A DNA stretch of 64,000 nucleotides from Vibrio harveyi NBRC 15634 = ATCC 14126 = KCTC 12724 (GCF_001591145.1 NZ_BCUF01000001.1:1-64000), one strand, 5' to 3'. Shown: positions 46,502 through 56,832, counted from the stretch's first letter. The notes: a model not told the origin generated them from the letters alone. Made by a program: numbers and translations.

Positions 46502-49003
46502 ATGTTGCCAACATTACACCACAGGGTATTTCCTTTGTCACAATTGCCGATTGAAGCCGTGATGCCACAATTACTTACGGCGGTCAAAAATCAACATCAA
46601 GTGATCCTCAAAGCCGCACCAGGTGCTGGTAAATCCACGTACTTCCCACTGCAACTTCTACAAAAACAATCTGTGACAGGCAAAATCGTGATGCTGGAGC
46701 CTCGACGTCTGGCGGCGCGTAATATCGCTCGTTATCTCGCACAGCAGTTAGGTGAACAAGTCGGAGAACGTGTTGGGTACCGAGTTCGCGGTGAAACGAA
46801 GGTGAGTAAAAACACGCAACTTGAAATTGTGACTGAAGGGATCATGACCCGTATGATCCAAAGTGACCCTGAATTAAACGGCATCGATTTACTGATCTTT
46901 GATGAATTTCATGAGCGCAGCATTCACGCAGACACCGCGTTGGCTTTCAGTTTAGAGGTTCAAGAGGCATTACGAGATGATTTAAAGCTTGTTGTGATGT
47001 CGGCAACGCTCGATCAAGGTGCGTTGCAAACCTTGCTGCCAGAGGCCGCATACATAGAGTCTCAAGGTCGTAGTTTTGAGGTAGAGACTCGTTACTTGCC
47101 GCTAGGAGTCAACGATCACCTACCGACATCAATGGCAAAAACAATAGAAAGTTTAATTCAGAAAGAGTCTGGTTCTTTGCTTGCTTTTCTTCCGGGTGTT
47201 GGTGCCATCAAGCAAGTGCAAGAGCGTTTAGTACACCTACCAGATAACGTAGAAGTGTGTCCGTTATACGGTCAACTTAGCTTTGCCGAGCAGCAAAAAG
47301 CCATCGCTCCTGCTTCTGGAGATAAACGCAAAGTCGTGCTCGCGACTAACATTGCCGAAACGTCTTTGACCATTGAAGGTATTCGACTAGTTGTTGATTC
47401 TGGATTAGAGCGTGTGGCGCGTTTTGATTTGAAGAATGGGCTTACGCGATTAGAGCAAGTACGAGTGGCACAATCGTCTGCGATTCAACGTTCTGGTCGT
47501 GCAGGGCGTATTGAAGAGGGGATTTGCGTTCGCCTTTACTCTGAAAGCCAATTTAAGCAGCAACCACAAGTGCCACAGCCAGAAATACTGCACTCAGACT
47601 TAGCGAGCCTAGTGATGGAGTTAGCCTTTTGGGGAGCGGGAGATATTTCCGAGCTCAAATGGCTCAACACTCCTTCGGCGGCATCTCTTGCTCAAGCTAA
47701 GCAGTTGTTAATTGCGTTAGGGCTGCTTTCTGAGCAAGGTCAACTGACTCCTGAGGGCAAAATTGCTCATGAGCTTGGCGTAGAACCTCGCTCGGCAGCT
47801 ATGCTAATTCAAGCACAGCAACATGACGTAAAAATGCTAAACACTGCACTGGCTGCGGTCGCTCTTATTGAAGAGCCAGAGCGTAATATCACGAATATCG
47901 CACACAGCTTACATCGTTGGGTGAGTGGTACACATCCGAAAAAATCGATATTGCATAAGCGATCTCAAACCGTCGCCCTTAAACTGGATACGATGTTCAG
48001 TCTATCAGAGGTTGATGAGCGAGCACTGCCTTTAGTATTAAGCCTTGCATTTCCTGATCGTGTCGCGCAGCAACGTTCGAATCAACATGGGCGTTTTACA
48101 TTGTCCAACGGACATGGTGCTGAGTGCCGACCAGAAGAAACTTTAGGCGATTGTGATTACTTAATCGCGATTGATTTAATGCGATCGCATTCCAACTCTA
48201 GTCAAATTAATCTGGCTTGTGAACTAGATATCAATGAGTTAGAAGAAGTGTTTGAGCATCTCTTTACAACAGATGATGTGGTTGATTGGGATGAGAAAAA
48301 AGGTCGATTGATGGCTGAGCGTCAAGTTAAGCTTGGGCGTTTGATTATCAAGCGGGATGCCTTGCCAAGCCCAGGCAAAGAAAAAATGACACAAGCTTTA
48401 CTCACCTATGTCCGCCGTCAGGGCTTACAAAGTCTAAACTGGACACCAGCAGCGGAGAATTTACTAGAACGTATTCGCTGCGCAGTGGAATGGTTACCAG
48501 AGCAGGCTTGGCCAAGTTTTGATGACGTTGATTTGCTGGCGAGCTTAGAAGAGTGGTTAGAGCCATACATGAGTACGGTTGCCTCAGTGAAAGACTTGGC
48601 AAAGGTAAATTTAGTGGAAGCACTAAATGCTCGATTGGGATGGCCGTTGAATCAGCATATTGATGAGTGGTTGCCTGAAGAGTACCGCCTGCCAACTGGT
48701 TCGAAAAAGCGAATTCGTTATCAGTGTGGTCATGAGCCTGTGCTTTCTGTCCGTATGCAAGAGGTGTTTGGTGAAAGTACTTCACCAACTGTGGCACAGG
48801 GACGAAAGCGCCTGGTGCTTGAATTACTCTCTCCAGCACAACGCCCTCTTCAGGTGACGACAGATCTCGCCGCATTCTGGGTGGGAAGCTACAAAGAAGT
48901 ACAGAAAGAAATGAAAGGTCGTTACCCTAAGCATGTTTGGCCTGACGAGCCAGCGACGCATGTAGCGACAACCAAAACAAAAAGACAATTGAACAATGAC
49001 TGA
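46502..49003 (+). CDS. hrpB: ATP-dependent helicase HrpB
   Basis: 833-aa DExH-box RNA helicase. Motif I is KAAPGAGKSTYFPL, motif II IFDEFHERS, motif III VMSATLD, motif VI QRSGRAGR; HA2 and the HrpB-specific C-terminal domain follow (PVLSVRMQEVFG ... LELLSPAQRPLQVTTDLAAFWVGSYKEVQKEMKGRYPKH, conserved across the family). Start is uncertain: ATG at 46502 or TTG at 46535, where the E. coli-like sequence SQLPIEAV begins, with AGGG upstream. The 3' end overlaps mrcB by eight bases. Physiological role in Vibrio is not established. Confidence 0.94.
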   Translation: MLPTLHHRVFPLSQLPIEAVMPQLLTAVKNQHQVILKAAPGAGKSTYFPLQLLQKQSVTGKIVMLEPRRLAARNIARYLAQQLGEQVGERVGYRVRGETKVSKNTQLEIVTEGIMTRMIQSDPELNGIDLLIFDEFHERSIHADTALAFSLEVQEALRDDLKLVVMSATLDQGALQTLLPEAAYIESQGRSFEVETRYLPLGVNDHLPTSMAKTIESLIQKESGSLLAFLPGVGAIKQVQERLVHLPDNVEVCPLYGQLSFAEQQKAIAPASGDKRKVVLATNIAETSLTIEGIRLVVDSGLERVARFDLKNGLTRLEQVRVAQSSAIQRSGRAGRIEEGICVRLYSESQFKQQPQVPQPEILHSDLASLVMELAFWGAGDISELKWLNTPSAASLAQAKQLLIALGLLSEQGQLTPEGKIAHELGVEPRSAAMLIQAQQHDVKMLNTALAAVALIEEPERNITNIAHSLHRWVSGTHPKKSILHKRSQTVALKLDTMFSLSEVDERALPLVLSLAFPDRVAQQRSNQHGRFTLSNGHGAECRPEETLGDCDYLIAIDLMRSHSNSSQINLACELDINELEEVFEHLFTTDDVVDWDEKKGRLMAERQVKLGRLIIKRDALPSPGKEKMTQALLTYVRRQGLQSLNWTPAAENLLERIRCAVEWLPEQAWPSFDDVDLLASLEEWLEPYMSTVASVKDLAKVNLVEALNARLGWPLNQHIDEWLPEEYRLPTGSKKRIRYQCGHEPVLSVRMQEVFGESTSPTVAQGRKRLVLELLSPAQRPLQVTTDLAAFWVGSYKEVQKEMKGRYPKHVWPDEPATHVATTKTKRQLNND

Positions 49004-51383
49004 TACTAAAAAGCCCGGTGCAAAGCGAGCGCCAGCCAAGAAGACCGCGTCAAGTAAAACGACGACTAAGAAAAGTGGCGCAAAACGCCCAAGAAAATCA
49101 CCAGCGAAAAAAACAAACAATGGTAAACGTTCTTGGCTTAAAGTCATTTGGTCGTTCAGTTGGAAAGCCGGCGTTGCCTTGGCTGCGGTGTTATTGTTTG
49201 TCGGTATTTACCTAGATAGTGTGGTTAAAGATCGCTTTGATGGTCAGTTGTTTGATCTGCCTACGGTGGTTTACGCCCGCATTCTCAATTTAAGTCCGGG
49301 ACAGAACATTACGATTAAAGAGATGCGTAATGAACTCGATGTGCTGAACTACCGTAAAGTCAGCCAGCCTCGTTACCCAGGTGAGTATTCATCCTCTTCA
49401 ACGCGTATTGAACTGATTCGTCGTCCGTTTGAATTTGCTGACGGACCAGAGCCTGATCGTCATGTGATGTTGCATTTCTCAAGCAGCGGCTTACAACGTA
49501 TTCAATCTTTAGAGTCGAAAGGTGATCTTGGCTACTTACGCATTGAACCTAAGATGTTGGGAATGCTGGAAAAAGACCAAAATGAGCAACGTTTGTTCTT
49601 ACGCCGCGATCAATTCCCGGAGATCTTAGTTGATGCATTATTAGCGACGGAAGATCGCGACTTTTATCAACACGATGGTGTATCACCACTTGCCATTGCA
49701 CGTGCTTTAGTGGCGAACATCAAAGCGGGTCGTACCGTACAAGGCGGCAGTACGCTAACTCAACAGTTGGCGAAAAACTTGTTCCTGACTCGTGATAAAA
49801 CCTTGTGGCGTAAGGTACGTGAAGCGTATATCGCATTAATTCTCGATTATCGTTACAGCAAAGACCGTATTCTGGAAGCTTACCTCAACGAGGTATATTT
49901 AGGTCAGAGCGGCGGTGATGCGATTCATGGTTTCGCTTTGGCATCACGCTATTACTTCGGTCAGCCTATCCAAGAGCTACGTATCGATCAGCTTGCAATG
50001 CTAGTGGGAATGGTAAAAGGACCATCTTACTACAACCCTATTCGCTACCCAGAACGTACTAAGACGCGTCGTGACTTAGTACTGCGTCTACTGATGCAAC
50101 AAGACATGCTGACTGCGCAGCAATACGAACAAGCGGTGAATCGTCCACTTGATACACAAAGTAAGCCACGTATTGCTAGTCGACAGCCCGCGTACTTCCA
50201 ACAACTGAATATCGAACTGAAAGAGAAGGTGGGTGACAACTTCAAAGCAGAAACCGGATTACGCTTATTTACCTCTCTTGATCCTGTATCGCAAAGTAAA
50301 CTCGAAAAAGCCATTGCGAAGAAAGTCCCTGAACTGGCAAAACGTGCGGGTAAGGAGCTTGAAGCGGCTGCTGTTGCCGTGGATCGTCATAGCGGTGAAA
50401 TTCGCGCAATGGTTGGCGGTAAACGTGTCGGGTATGAAGGCTTTAACCGTGCACTGAATGCCAGTCGTCCAATTGGGTCATTGGTTAAACCTGCTATCTA
50501 TCTGACGGCATTGGAGCAACCTGAAAAATACAACCTTGGGACAACGCTTCATGATACGCCTCTGAGTTTGAAGGGGAGCAAAGGCTCCGTTTGGTCGCCA
50601 CGCAACTTTGACCGTAAGTTTCGTGGTGATGTTCCGTTGTATTTAGCCTTGGCAAAATCATTGAATGTACCAACCGTTCGTTTGGGGATGCAGCTTGGTA
50701 TCCCAGAGGTGTCTAATACCTTAGAACGCCTTGGTGTTGATAAGAATGAAATTCGCCCTGTGCCATCCATGTTCTTGGGCTCATTTTCATTAACACCGTT
50801 TGAAGTAGCGCAAATGTATCAAACGCTGACTAACTCTGGTAAGCGTGCCAAGCTGTCGGCGCTGCGTTCGGTTGTCGATATGGACGGCAATGTGCTTTAT
50901 CAATCTCTCCCTCGGTCAGCCCCAGCAGTAGATGAACAAGCGGCTTGGTTAACGACCTATGCTATGAAGCAAGGTGTCGCACAAGGGACAGGACGATTCC
51001 TACAAAGTCAGTTTGCTTGGGCAGCACTAGCAGGAAAAACGGGTACGAGTAACGACAGTCGTGACAGTTGGTTTGTGGGTATTGATGGGCGTGAAGTTAC
51101 CACGATTTGGCTTGGGCGCGATGACAATAAGTCTACCAAGTTGACAGGTTCAAGCGGTGCATTGCGTGTTTACGCGGAATACTTGAAACAGCGTATTCCT
51201 GAAAGGTTGGAGCTACCTTGGCCAAAAGAGGTGACGACACTTGGCTTCCAAAAAGCAGCGAACGGCGCGTTAGAAATCAATTGTCGTAGTGAGTACAAAT
51301 TGCCAGTGTGGGACAAAACAGGGCAAATCAAACAACAATGCGAGAAAAAGTCGAACTGGTTGAATAATTTATTTGATTGGTAA
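48996..51383 (+). CDS. mrcB: Penicillin-binding protein 1B
   Basis: 795-aa bifunctional peptidoglycan synthase. The cytoplasmic tail is extremely Lys/Ala-rich (residues 1-45), followed by one membrane helix (about 50-70), a UB2H domain for the activator LpoB, the GT51 glycosyltransferase with ALLATEDRDFYQHDG and the QGGSTLTQQL motif, and the transpeptidase with RPIGSLVKP (SxxK), SLN and KTGTS. It overlaps hrpB by eight bases, as in E. coli. Its stop lies 87 bases before the patatin gene. Confidence 0.97.
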   Translation: MTDTKKPGAKRAPAKKTASSKTTTKKSGAKRPRKSPAKKTNNGKRSWLKVIWSFSWKAGVALAAVLLFVGIYLDSVVKDRFDGQLFDLPTVVYARILNLSPGQNITIKEMRNELDVLNYRKVSQPRYPGEYSSSSTRIELIRRPFEFADGPEPDRHVMLHFSSSGLQRIQSLESKGDLGYLRIEPKMLGMLEKDQNEQRLFLRRDQFPEILVDALLATEDRDFYQHDGVSPLAIARALVANIKAGRTVQGGSTLTQQLAKNLFLTRDKTLWRKVREAYIALILDYRYSKDRILEAYLNEVYLGQSGGDAIHGFALASRYYFGQPIQELRIDQLAMLVGMVKGPSYYNPIRYPERTKTRRDLVLRLLMQQDMLTAQQYEQAVNRPLDTQSKPRIASRQPAYFQQLNIELKEKVGDNFKAETGLRLFTSLDPVSQSKLEKAIAKKVPELAKRAGKELEAAAVAVDRHSGEIRAMVGGKRVGYEGFNRALNASRPIGSLVKPAIYLTALEQPEKYNLGTTLHDTPLSLKGSKGSVWSPRNFDRKFRGDVPLYLALAKSLNVPTVRLGMQLGIPEVSNTLERLGVDKNEIRPVPSMFLGSFSLTPFEVAQMYQTLTNSGKRAKLSALRSVVDMDGNVLYQSLPRSAPAVDEQAAWLTTYAMKQGVAQGTGRFLQSQFAWAALAGKTGTSNDSRDSWFVGIDGREVTTIWLGRDDNKSTKLTGSSGALRVYAEYLKQRIPERLELPWPKEVTTLGFQKAANGALEINCRSEYKLPVWDKTGQIKQQCEKKSNWLNNLFDW

Positions 51384-51470
51384 GACCATCAAAAACACCA
51401 TCACTGACTTGTGCAGTTGTTCAATTCTTAGTACAAGTAGGTGTTAAATATTCAATAAAGGAAGAAGTGA

Positions 51471-53789
51471 ATGTTCAAAAAGTCGATCTCAAGCTCATGG
51501 TTGCGTTTTATTGCACTGTGGGTCTGCTCCTTTTTGATTGCCACTCCTTCCTTTGCCAAACACATCAGTGATGATCATCCTCGCCCTAAAATTGCCGTCG
51601 TGCTTGCTGGTGGTGGTGCAAAAGGTGCCGCTCATATCGGGGTTTTGAAGGCGCTTGAAGAGATGCATATTCCGGTTGATATCATTACCGGCACTAGCAT
51701 GGGCGCTTATGTCGGTGGTTTATATGCGACTGGCATGAGCGCGGATGAAATTGAAAGCTTTATCTACAGTGTGGATTGGAACAGCGGCTATCGAGACCGT
51801 GTTGACCGCAGCCAACGTCGCGTCCGCGACAAAGAATATGAAGACCGTTATCAAATCACGACAGATCTAGGCTTAAGGTTTGGTGAAGTTCGTTCACCGA
51901 CTGGTGTCGTTCAAGGGCAGAATATGCTTCGTATTTTGCGTGAAACGACAGGTAACCTTGGTCGTTTTGACTCTTTCGATGACCTTGCTATCCCATACCG
52001 CTCAGTCGCCACTGACATTGTTGAATTGGAAGAAGTGGTGCTTGATAACGGCTATCTTGTTGATGCAATGATGGCAAGTATGTCTGTTCCAGGCGCACTC
52101 CCTCCTTATGAACTAAATGGTCATATGCTGGTGGATGGCGGTGTGGTCAATAACATGCCCGTAGATGTCGCTCGTGCTATGGGGGCCGACATCGTTATTG
52201 CGGTGGATATCAGTACTGACTACAAAAGCAAAGAAGACTTTACCGGTTTGTTTACCGTTGCTGATCAGCTTTCTAACTATCTTGTTCGTCGTAGTACCCA
52301 AGAGCAAGCCGAAACACTAAGCGGAGATGATGTTTATATTCGTCCTAATGTAGGGCAAATGGAGACGGTTGAGTTCAATAAAATGCCCGATGCGTTTCAG
52401 GCTGGTTATGAGATCACCAAGAGTCTTGAGTCCAAATTGAAAGGCTTGAGTGTGTCGAATGCCGAGTACCAAAAGTACATTGAGCACAAGCAAGATGCGC
52501 GTAAAAATCTGGAATATGGTGATCAGCGCGTGGTTGATCAGATTGTATTGGTGAACAATACGCACTATAGCGATGTGTTGCTGACTAACCGTCTAGAGCT
52601 TGATACTGGGCGACCATTAAAAACAGACGAAATCGAAAAAGCGGTCGAAAACCTTTATGCGCTGGATCGCTTTGAATTGATCACTTACCACTTCGAAGAG
52701 ATCGATGACGTTAATTTATTGGTCTTTGAGGTAAACGAAAAGTCATGGGGACCGAACTACCTCAATTTTCGCTTCTTCCTAGAAGATGACTTTAACACTG
52801 ACAGCCAGTACGGAATCGGCGTGTCAGCAAACTTCACCAATCTGAACTCTCACGGTGCGGAACTGACTCTAAATGTTGATATGGGCACTGATAAACTGAT
52901 TGAAGCGGAGTTGTACTCTCCAGTGCTTTCGAGTCAGGAATTGTTTGTTTCTGGAAAACTCAATTACAACACTGAAAACCGGAACTTACCTCTCGATGAC
53001 GAGTTTGAAAATCCGGATATCGGCTCAGTTTACGATTACCTACCATTTTCTTACACCGAGTTTATTACTGAGCTAGCAGCGGGTGTGCAACCAACCTTGT
53101 GGCAAGAGTTCCGAGTTGGTGGTCGTTATACCAAAGGGACGATAGAAGCCTCCACCATTCAGTCTGCGGGCAATTTAGATTACGAGCGACTGGGGTTATT
53201 TGCCAACTATCGCTTAGATACACTGGATGATTTTGCATTTCCGACTCGTGGCATGCTGATTGACTTGGACTACCTTGTTTCTCACGACAAAACTCCAGAA
53301 GGTCTCCGAGGTGAAAACGCAAAAAACAGTATTGAAGATACGGTTTATGAAATTACCGCTCGTTTTAAGGGGGCGGTGACTCACAGTCGTCATACTTTAG
53401 TCGGTCAAGCGGAATACAGCTTTGTTGAGAGTAAAAACTCTTTTGTACCTTTGGACCCTAGAGAGCTAGGTGGTTTCTTAAATTTGTCTGGTATCCCTCG
53501 TAACAGTCTGATTGGACAAAACTTATTCTATACCAGTTTGGTGTATCGTTATAAATGGATGGATAACGATTTTGGGCTGTTTGAAGCGCCAGTTTACCTT
53601 GGTGCATCCCTTGAACATGGTGGTGTTTGGTCGGATAACGATCTCAAGCTGAATGAGGCACCGCTGTACAATGCCGCATCAATTTTCTTTGGTGTTGATT
53701 CGCCAATAGGACCCGTTATGTTGGCATACGGTCGTACAGAGCAGAATTTAGATGCTGTGTACTTGATCGTTGGAACATCATTTAAATAA
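51471..53789 (+). CDS. Patatin-like phospholipase with BamA-type barrel (type Vd secretion, PlpD-like)
   Basis: 772-aa outer-membrane protein in one chain. A signal peptide ends near residue 29 (TPSFAKH). The patatin domain (about 38-330) has the oxyanion loop GGGAKG (47-52), the nucleophile motif GTSMG with Ser76, and the Asp of DGG in MLVDGGVVNNMP, so the catalytic dyad is intact. A POTRA-like segment follows (about 355-430, with VDQIVLVNNTHYSDVLL), then a BamA/Omp85-like beta-barrel with alternating aromatic strands to the C-terminal VGTSFK. This layout is that of type Vd autotransporters such as P. aeruginosa PlpD. Substrate lipids are unknown. It follows mrcB in the same direction, with GGAAGAAGTG before the ATG. 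Confidence 0.9.
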   Translation: MFKKSISSSWLRFIALWVCSFLIATPSFAKHISDDHPRPKIAVVLAGGGAKGAAHIGVLKALEEMHIPVDIITGTSMGAYVGGLYATGMSADEIESFIYSVDWNSGYRDRVDRSQRRVRDKEYEDRYQITTDLGLRFGEVRSPTGVVQGQNMLRILRETTGNLGRFDSFDDLAIPYRSVATDIVELEEVVLDNGYLVDAMMASMSVPGALPPYELNGHMLVDGGVVNNMPVDVARAMGADIVIAVDISTDYKSKEDFTGLFTVADQLSNYLVRRSTQEQAETLSGDDVYIRPNVGQMETVEFNKMPDAFQAGYEITKSLESKLKGLSVSNAEYQKYIEHKQDARKNLEYGDQRVVDQIVLVNNTHYSDVLLTNRLELDTGRPLKTDEIEKAVENLYALDRFELITYHFEEIDDVNLLVFEVNEKSWGPNYLNFRFFLEDDFNTDSQYGIGVSANFTNLNSHGAELTLNVDMGTDKLIEAELYSPVLSSQELFVSGKLNYNTENRNLPLDDEFENPDIGSVYDYLPFSYTEFITELAAGVQPTLWQEFRVGGRYTKGTIEASTIQSAGNLDYERLGLFANYRLDTLDDFAFPTRGMLIDLDYLVSHDKTPEGLRGENAKNSIEDTVYEITARFKGAVTHSRHTLVGQAEYSFVESKNSFVPLDPRELGGFLNLSGIPRNSLIGQNLFYTSLVYRYKWMDNDFGLFEAPVYLGASLEHGGVWSDNDLKLNEAPLYNAASIFFGVDSPIGPVMLAYGRTEQNLDAVYLIVGTSFK

Positions 53790-53882
53790 CCGGGAATAGG
53801 ACAGCAAAATCTCCGCATATTTAGCCGAAATTCACAGGACTTTAGTCGTAAGTTGCTATGTTGGTCAAAATGATGAGATTTT

Positions 53883-53907
53883 AATTTAACGTTAAATTTG
53901 CTATCCT
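53883..53907 (+). promoter_or_regulatory. acnB promoter region with 16-bp palindrome
   Basis: AATTTAAC|GTTAAATT (53883-53898) is a perfect palindrome directly followed by TG-C-TATCCT (53899-53907), an extended -10. The -35 is poor, so activation or repression through the palindrome is plausible. A leader of about 145 bases follows. Confidence 0.5.
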
Positions 53908-54042
53908 TTCGCCCACAGTTTGGCCTCTACGGCGCTGTTTCTCAATCAGAATTGAATGAAAACAAGGGCAATGGAGAGCCAAGTTTCCAAGGATGTTCAC
54001 TCCTTTACTTTGAAAAATAGTAATTAAAAAGGAGGAACCGCA

Positions 54043-54126
54043 ATGAGAGGAAAAAAGTCGTGCTTGAAGCCTACCGTAAACACGTCGAAGAGCGTGCTGC
54101 CGAAGGAGTTGTTCCTAAACCGCTAG
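54043..54126 (+). other. Small ORF overlapping the acnB start (27 codons)
   Basis: ATG at 54043 with a perfect GGAGG seven bases upstream opens a 27-codon frame ending TAG at 54124-54126, out of frame with and overlapping the start of acnB. Codons 3-5 (GGA AAA AAG) contain the heptamer A-AAA-AAG in the zero frame; a -1 slip there would enter acnB one codon before its GTG start. It could be a leader peptide for coupling, a frameshift start, or chance. Confidence 0.4.
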
Positions 54127-56648
54127 ACGCTGAACAAGTTGCTGGACTTGTTGAACTTCTGAAAAATCCCCCGCAAGGTGAAGAAGCTTTTATTCTTGAC
54201 CTACTAGAGAACCGTATCCCACCAGGTGTAGATGAAGCTGCTTATGTAAAAGCGGGTTTCCTGACGGCGGTAGCAAAAGGTGAAGTGGAATCACCACTTG
54301 TGAGCCGTGAAAAGGCAGCTGAGCTACTAGGTACAATGCAAGGCGGTTACAACATCGCTCCTCTAGTTGAATTCCTAGAAGATGACCTACTAGCGCCTAT
54401 TGCTGTAAAAGCGCTGTCTCATACTCTACTGATGTTTGACGCTTTCTATGATGTTGAAGAGAAGGCTAAAGCAGGTAATGCATTCGCGAAACAAGTTCTA
54501 CAATCGTGGGCTGATGCTGAATGGTTCACATCGAAGAAGAAAGTCGCGGATCAGATTACTGTTAAAGTATTTAAAGTAACCGGTGAAACCAACACCGATG
54601 ACTTGTCTCCAGCTCCAGATGCTTGGTCTCGTCCAGATATTCCAGTACACGCAAAAGCGATGCTGAAAATGGAACGTGATGGCATTGTACCGGATCAACC
54701 AGGCAGCGTTGGTCCTATCAATCAAATTGAAGAACTGCAAAAAGACGGCATTCCACTAGCATACGTAGGTGATGTTGTTGGTACCGGTTCTTCGCGTAAA
54801 TCAGCAACTAACTCAGTGCTTTGGTTTATGGGTGAAGATATCCCATTTGTACCAAATAAGCGCACGGGTGGTATCTGTCTAGGTGGTAAGATCGCCCCAA
54901 TTTTCTACAACACGATGGAAGATTCTGGTGCACTACCAATTGAACTAGACGTGCAAAACATGAACATGGGTGATGTGATTGATATCTTCCCATACGAAGG
55001 TGTTGTGCGTAAAAACGGTGAAGAGATCTCTAGCTTTGAACTGAGCAAAGTGTTGCTTGATGAAGTTCGTGCTGGTGGTCGTATTCCACTGATTATTGGT
55101 CGTGGCTTAACAAGCCGTGCTCGTGCATCACTTGGTCTAGAAGAAACCGATCTTTTTGCTAAGCCTGTTGACCCTTCAGCTTCTGATAAAGGTTACACCT
55201 TGGCTCAGAAGATGGTGGGTAAAGCATGTGGCGTAGAAGGTGTGCGTGCAGGTCAATACTGTGAACCGAAGATGACAACGGTAGGTTCTCAGGATACTAC
55301 CGGTCCAATGACACGTGACGAACTAAAAGACCTTGCGTGTCTAGGCTTCTCTGCTGATCTCGTGATGCAGTCATTTTGTCACACGTCTGCTTATCCAAAA
55401 CCAGTCGATGTAAATACGCACCATACACTACCTGACTTCATTATGAACCGTGGCGGTGTATCGCTTCGTCCTGGTGATGGTGTAATTCACTCATGGTTAA
55501 ACCGTATGCTTCTACCTGATACCGTTGGTACGGGTGGTGACTCACATACTCGTTTCCCTCTTGGTATTTCATTCCCAGCAGGTTCAGGTCTCGTAGCATT
55601 CGCAGCTGCGACAGGTGTTATGCCACTGGATATGCCTGAGTCAATCTTGGTACGCTTTAAAGGTGAAATGCAGCCAGGTATCACGCTGCGTGACTTGGTA
55701 CATGCCATCCCTTACTACGCAATCCAACAAGGTCTACTGACGGTTGAGAAAGCAGGTAAGATCAACGAATTCTCTGGTCGTGTACTAGAAATTGAAGGCG
55801 TTGAGCACCTAACTGTAGAGCAGGCATTCGAGCTGTCTGATGCATCAGCAGAGCGTTCTGCGGCAGGTTGTACAGTTAAGCTATCTCAAGAGTCTATCGA
55901 GGAATACCTAAACTCGAACATCACTATGCTTAAGTGGATGATCTCGGAAGGTTACGGCGATCGTCGTACTATCGAGCGTCGTATCACAGCGATGGAAGAG
56001 TGGTTAGCAAACCCAGAGTTGATGGAAGCAGATGCGGATGCAGAATATGCGCACATCATTGAAATCGACCTAGCAGATATTCACGAGCCAATCCTATGTG
56101 CACCGAACGATCCAGATGACGCTCGTCTTCTATCTGAAGTTCAAGGTACACAGATTGATGAAGTGTTTATCGGTTCTTGTATGACTAACATTGGTCACTT
56201 CCGTGCAGCAGGTAAATTGCTAGAGCAATACGGTGGTCAATTAGATACTCGTCTATGGGTGGCACCGCCAACCAAGATGGACCGTGACCAACTGACAGAG
56301 GAAGGTTACTACGGTATCTATGGTCGTGCTGGTGTACGTATTGAAACGCCAGGGTGTTCTCTATGTATGGGTAACCAAGCACGCGTAGCAGATAAAGCGA
56401 CGGTAATGTCGACTTCAACGCGTAACTTCCCGAACCGTCTTGGTACGGGTGCTAATGTTTACCTTGCGTCTGCGGAGCTAGCAGCGGTAGGTGCAATTCT
56501 AGGTAAGATTCCAACCAAAGAAGAGTACTTAGAATACGCGAAGCAAATTGATGCGACAGCAGCAGACACATACCGCTACTTGAACTTCCACAAGATGGAT
56601 CAGTACACCAAGAAAGCGGCAGAAGTGATTTTCCAAGAGCCTGCATAA
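54060..56648 (+). CDS. acnB: Aconitate hydratase B
   Basis: 862-aa [4Fe-4S] aconitase, the main TCA-cycle citrate-isocitrate isomerase and, as apo-protein, an mRNA-binding regulator in E. coli (865 aa). The helical HEAT-like domain is N-terminal, and the swivel domain comes second, as is specific for AcnB ([31 protein letters not shown]). Cluster cysteines are in FIGSCMTN and GCSLCMGNQ. The start is a GTG at 60 of this stretch with AGAGGA eight bases upstream; the protein MLEAYRKH aligns with E. coli MLEEYRKH, so the start is well supported. The upstream overlapping ORF is described separately. Confidence 0.96.
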   Translation: MLEAYRKHVEERAAEGVVPKPLDAEQVAGLVELLKNPPQGEEAFILDLLENRIPPGVDEAAYVKAGFLTAVAKGEVESPLVSREKAAELLGTMQGGYNIAPLVEFLEDDLLAPIAVKALSHTLLMFDAFYDVEEKAKAGNAFAKQVLQSWADAEWFTSKKKVADQITVKVFKVTGETNTDDLSPAPDAWSRPDIPVHAKAMLKMERDGIVPDQPGSVGPINQIEELQKDGIPLAYVGDVVGTGSSRKSATNSVLWFMGEDIPFVPNKRTGGICLGGKIAPIFYNTMEDSGALPIELDVQNMNMGDVIDIFPYEGVVRKNGEEISSFELSKVLLDEVRAGGRIPLIIGRGLTSRARASLGLEETDLFAKPVDPSASDKGYTLAQKMVGKACGVEGVRAGQYCEPKMTTVGSQDTTGPMTRDELKDLACLGFSADLVMQSFCHTSAYPKPVDVNTHHTLPDFIMNRGGVSLRPGDGVIHSWLNRMLLPDTVGTGGDSHTRFPLGISFPAGSGLVAFAAATGVMPLDMPESILVRFKGEMQPGITLRDLVHAIPYYAIQQGLLTVEKAGKINEFSGRVLEIEGVEHLTVEQAFELSDASAERSAAGCTVKLSQESIEEYLNSNITMLKWMISEGYGDRRTIERRITAMEEWLANPELMEADADAEYAHIIEIDLADIHEPILCAPNDPDDARLLSEVQGTQIDEVFIGSCMTNIGHFRAAGKLLEQYGGQLDTRLWVAPPTKMDRDQLTEEGYYGIYGRAGVRIETPGCSLCMGNQARVADKATVMSTSTRNFPNRLGTGANVYLASAELAAVGAILGKIPTKEEYLEYAKQIDATAADTYRYLNFHKMDQYTKKAAEVIFQEPA

Positions 56649-56676
56649 TTCTTAGTGAGCTTTGCTAATACTTGAT

Positions 56677-56707
56677 AAGCGCCCACCATTTGGTGGGCGT
56701 TTTTTTA
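56677..56707 (+). terminator. Terminator of acnB
   Basis: CGCCCACC-ATTT-GGTGGGCG and seven T. Confidence 0.93.
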
Positions 56708-56719
56708 GATAACGCATTG

Positions 56720-56832
56720 CGAGAGATCCCCAGCTCGCTCGTACCTCGCTCTTGAGGATGACGATTAAATAGCCAAGAGTAAAAACGATGTCATTCCCGA
56801 AAACGACAAAGGAGTGCTGTCGGGAATCTCTT
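56720..56832. repeat. Dispersed fold-back repeat, copy B
   Basis: About 113 bases homologous to 17450-17575. Ends AGAGATCCCC and GGGAATCTCT are near-perfect inverted repeats. Inside, ATTCCC and GACA pair with TGTC and GGGAAT, forming a hairpin. It lies 13 bases behind the acnB terminator. Confidence 0.72.
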
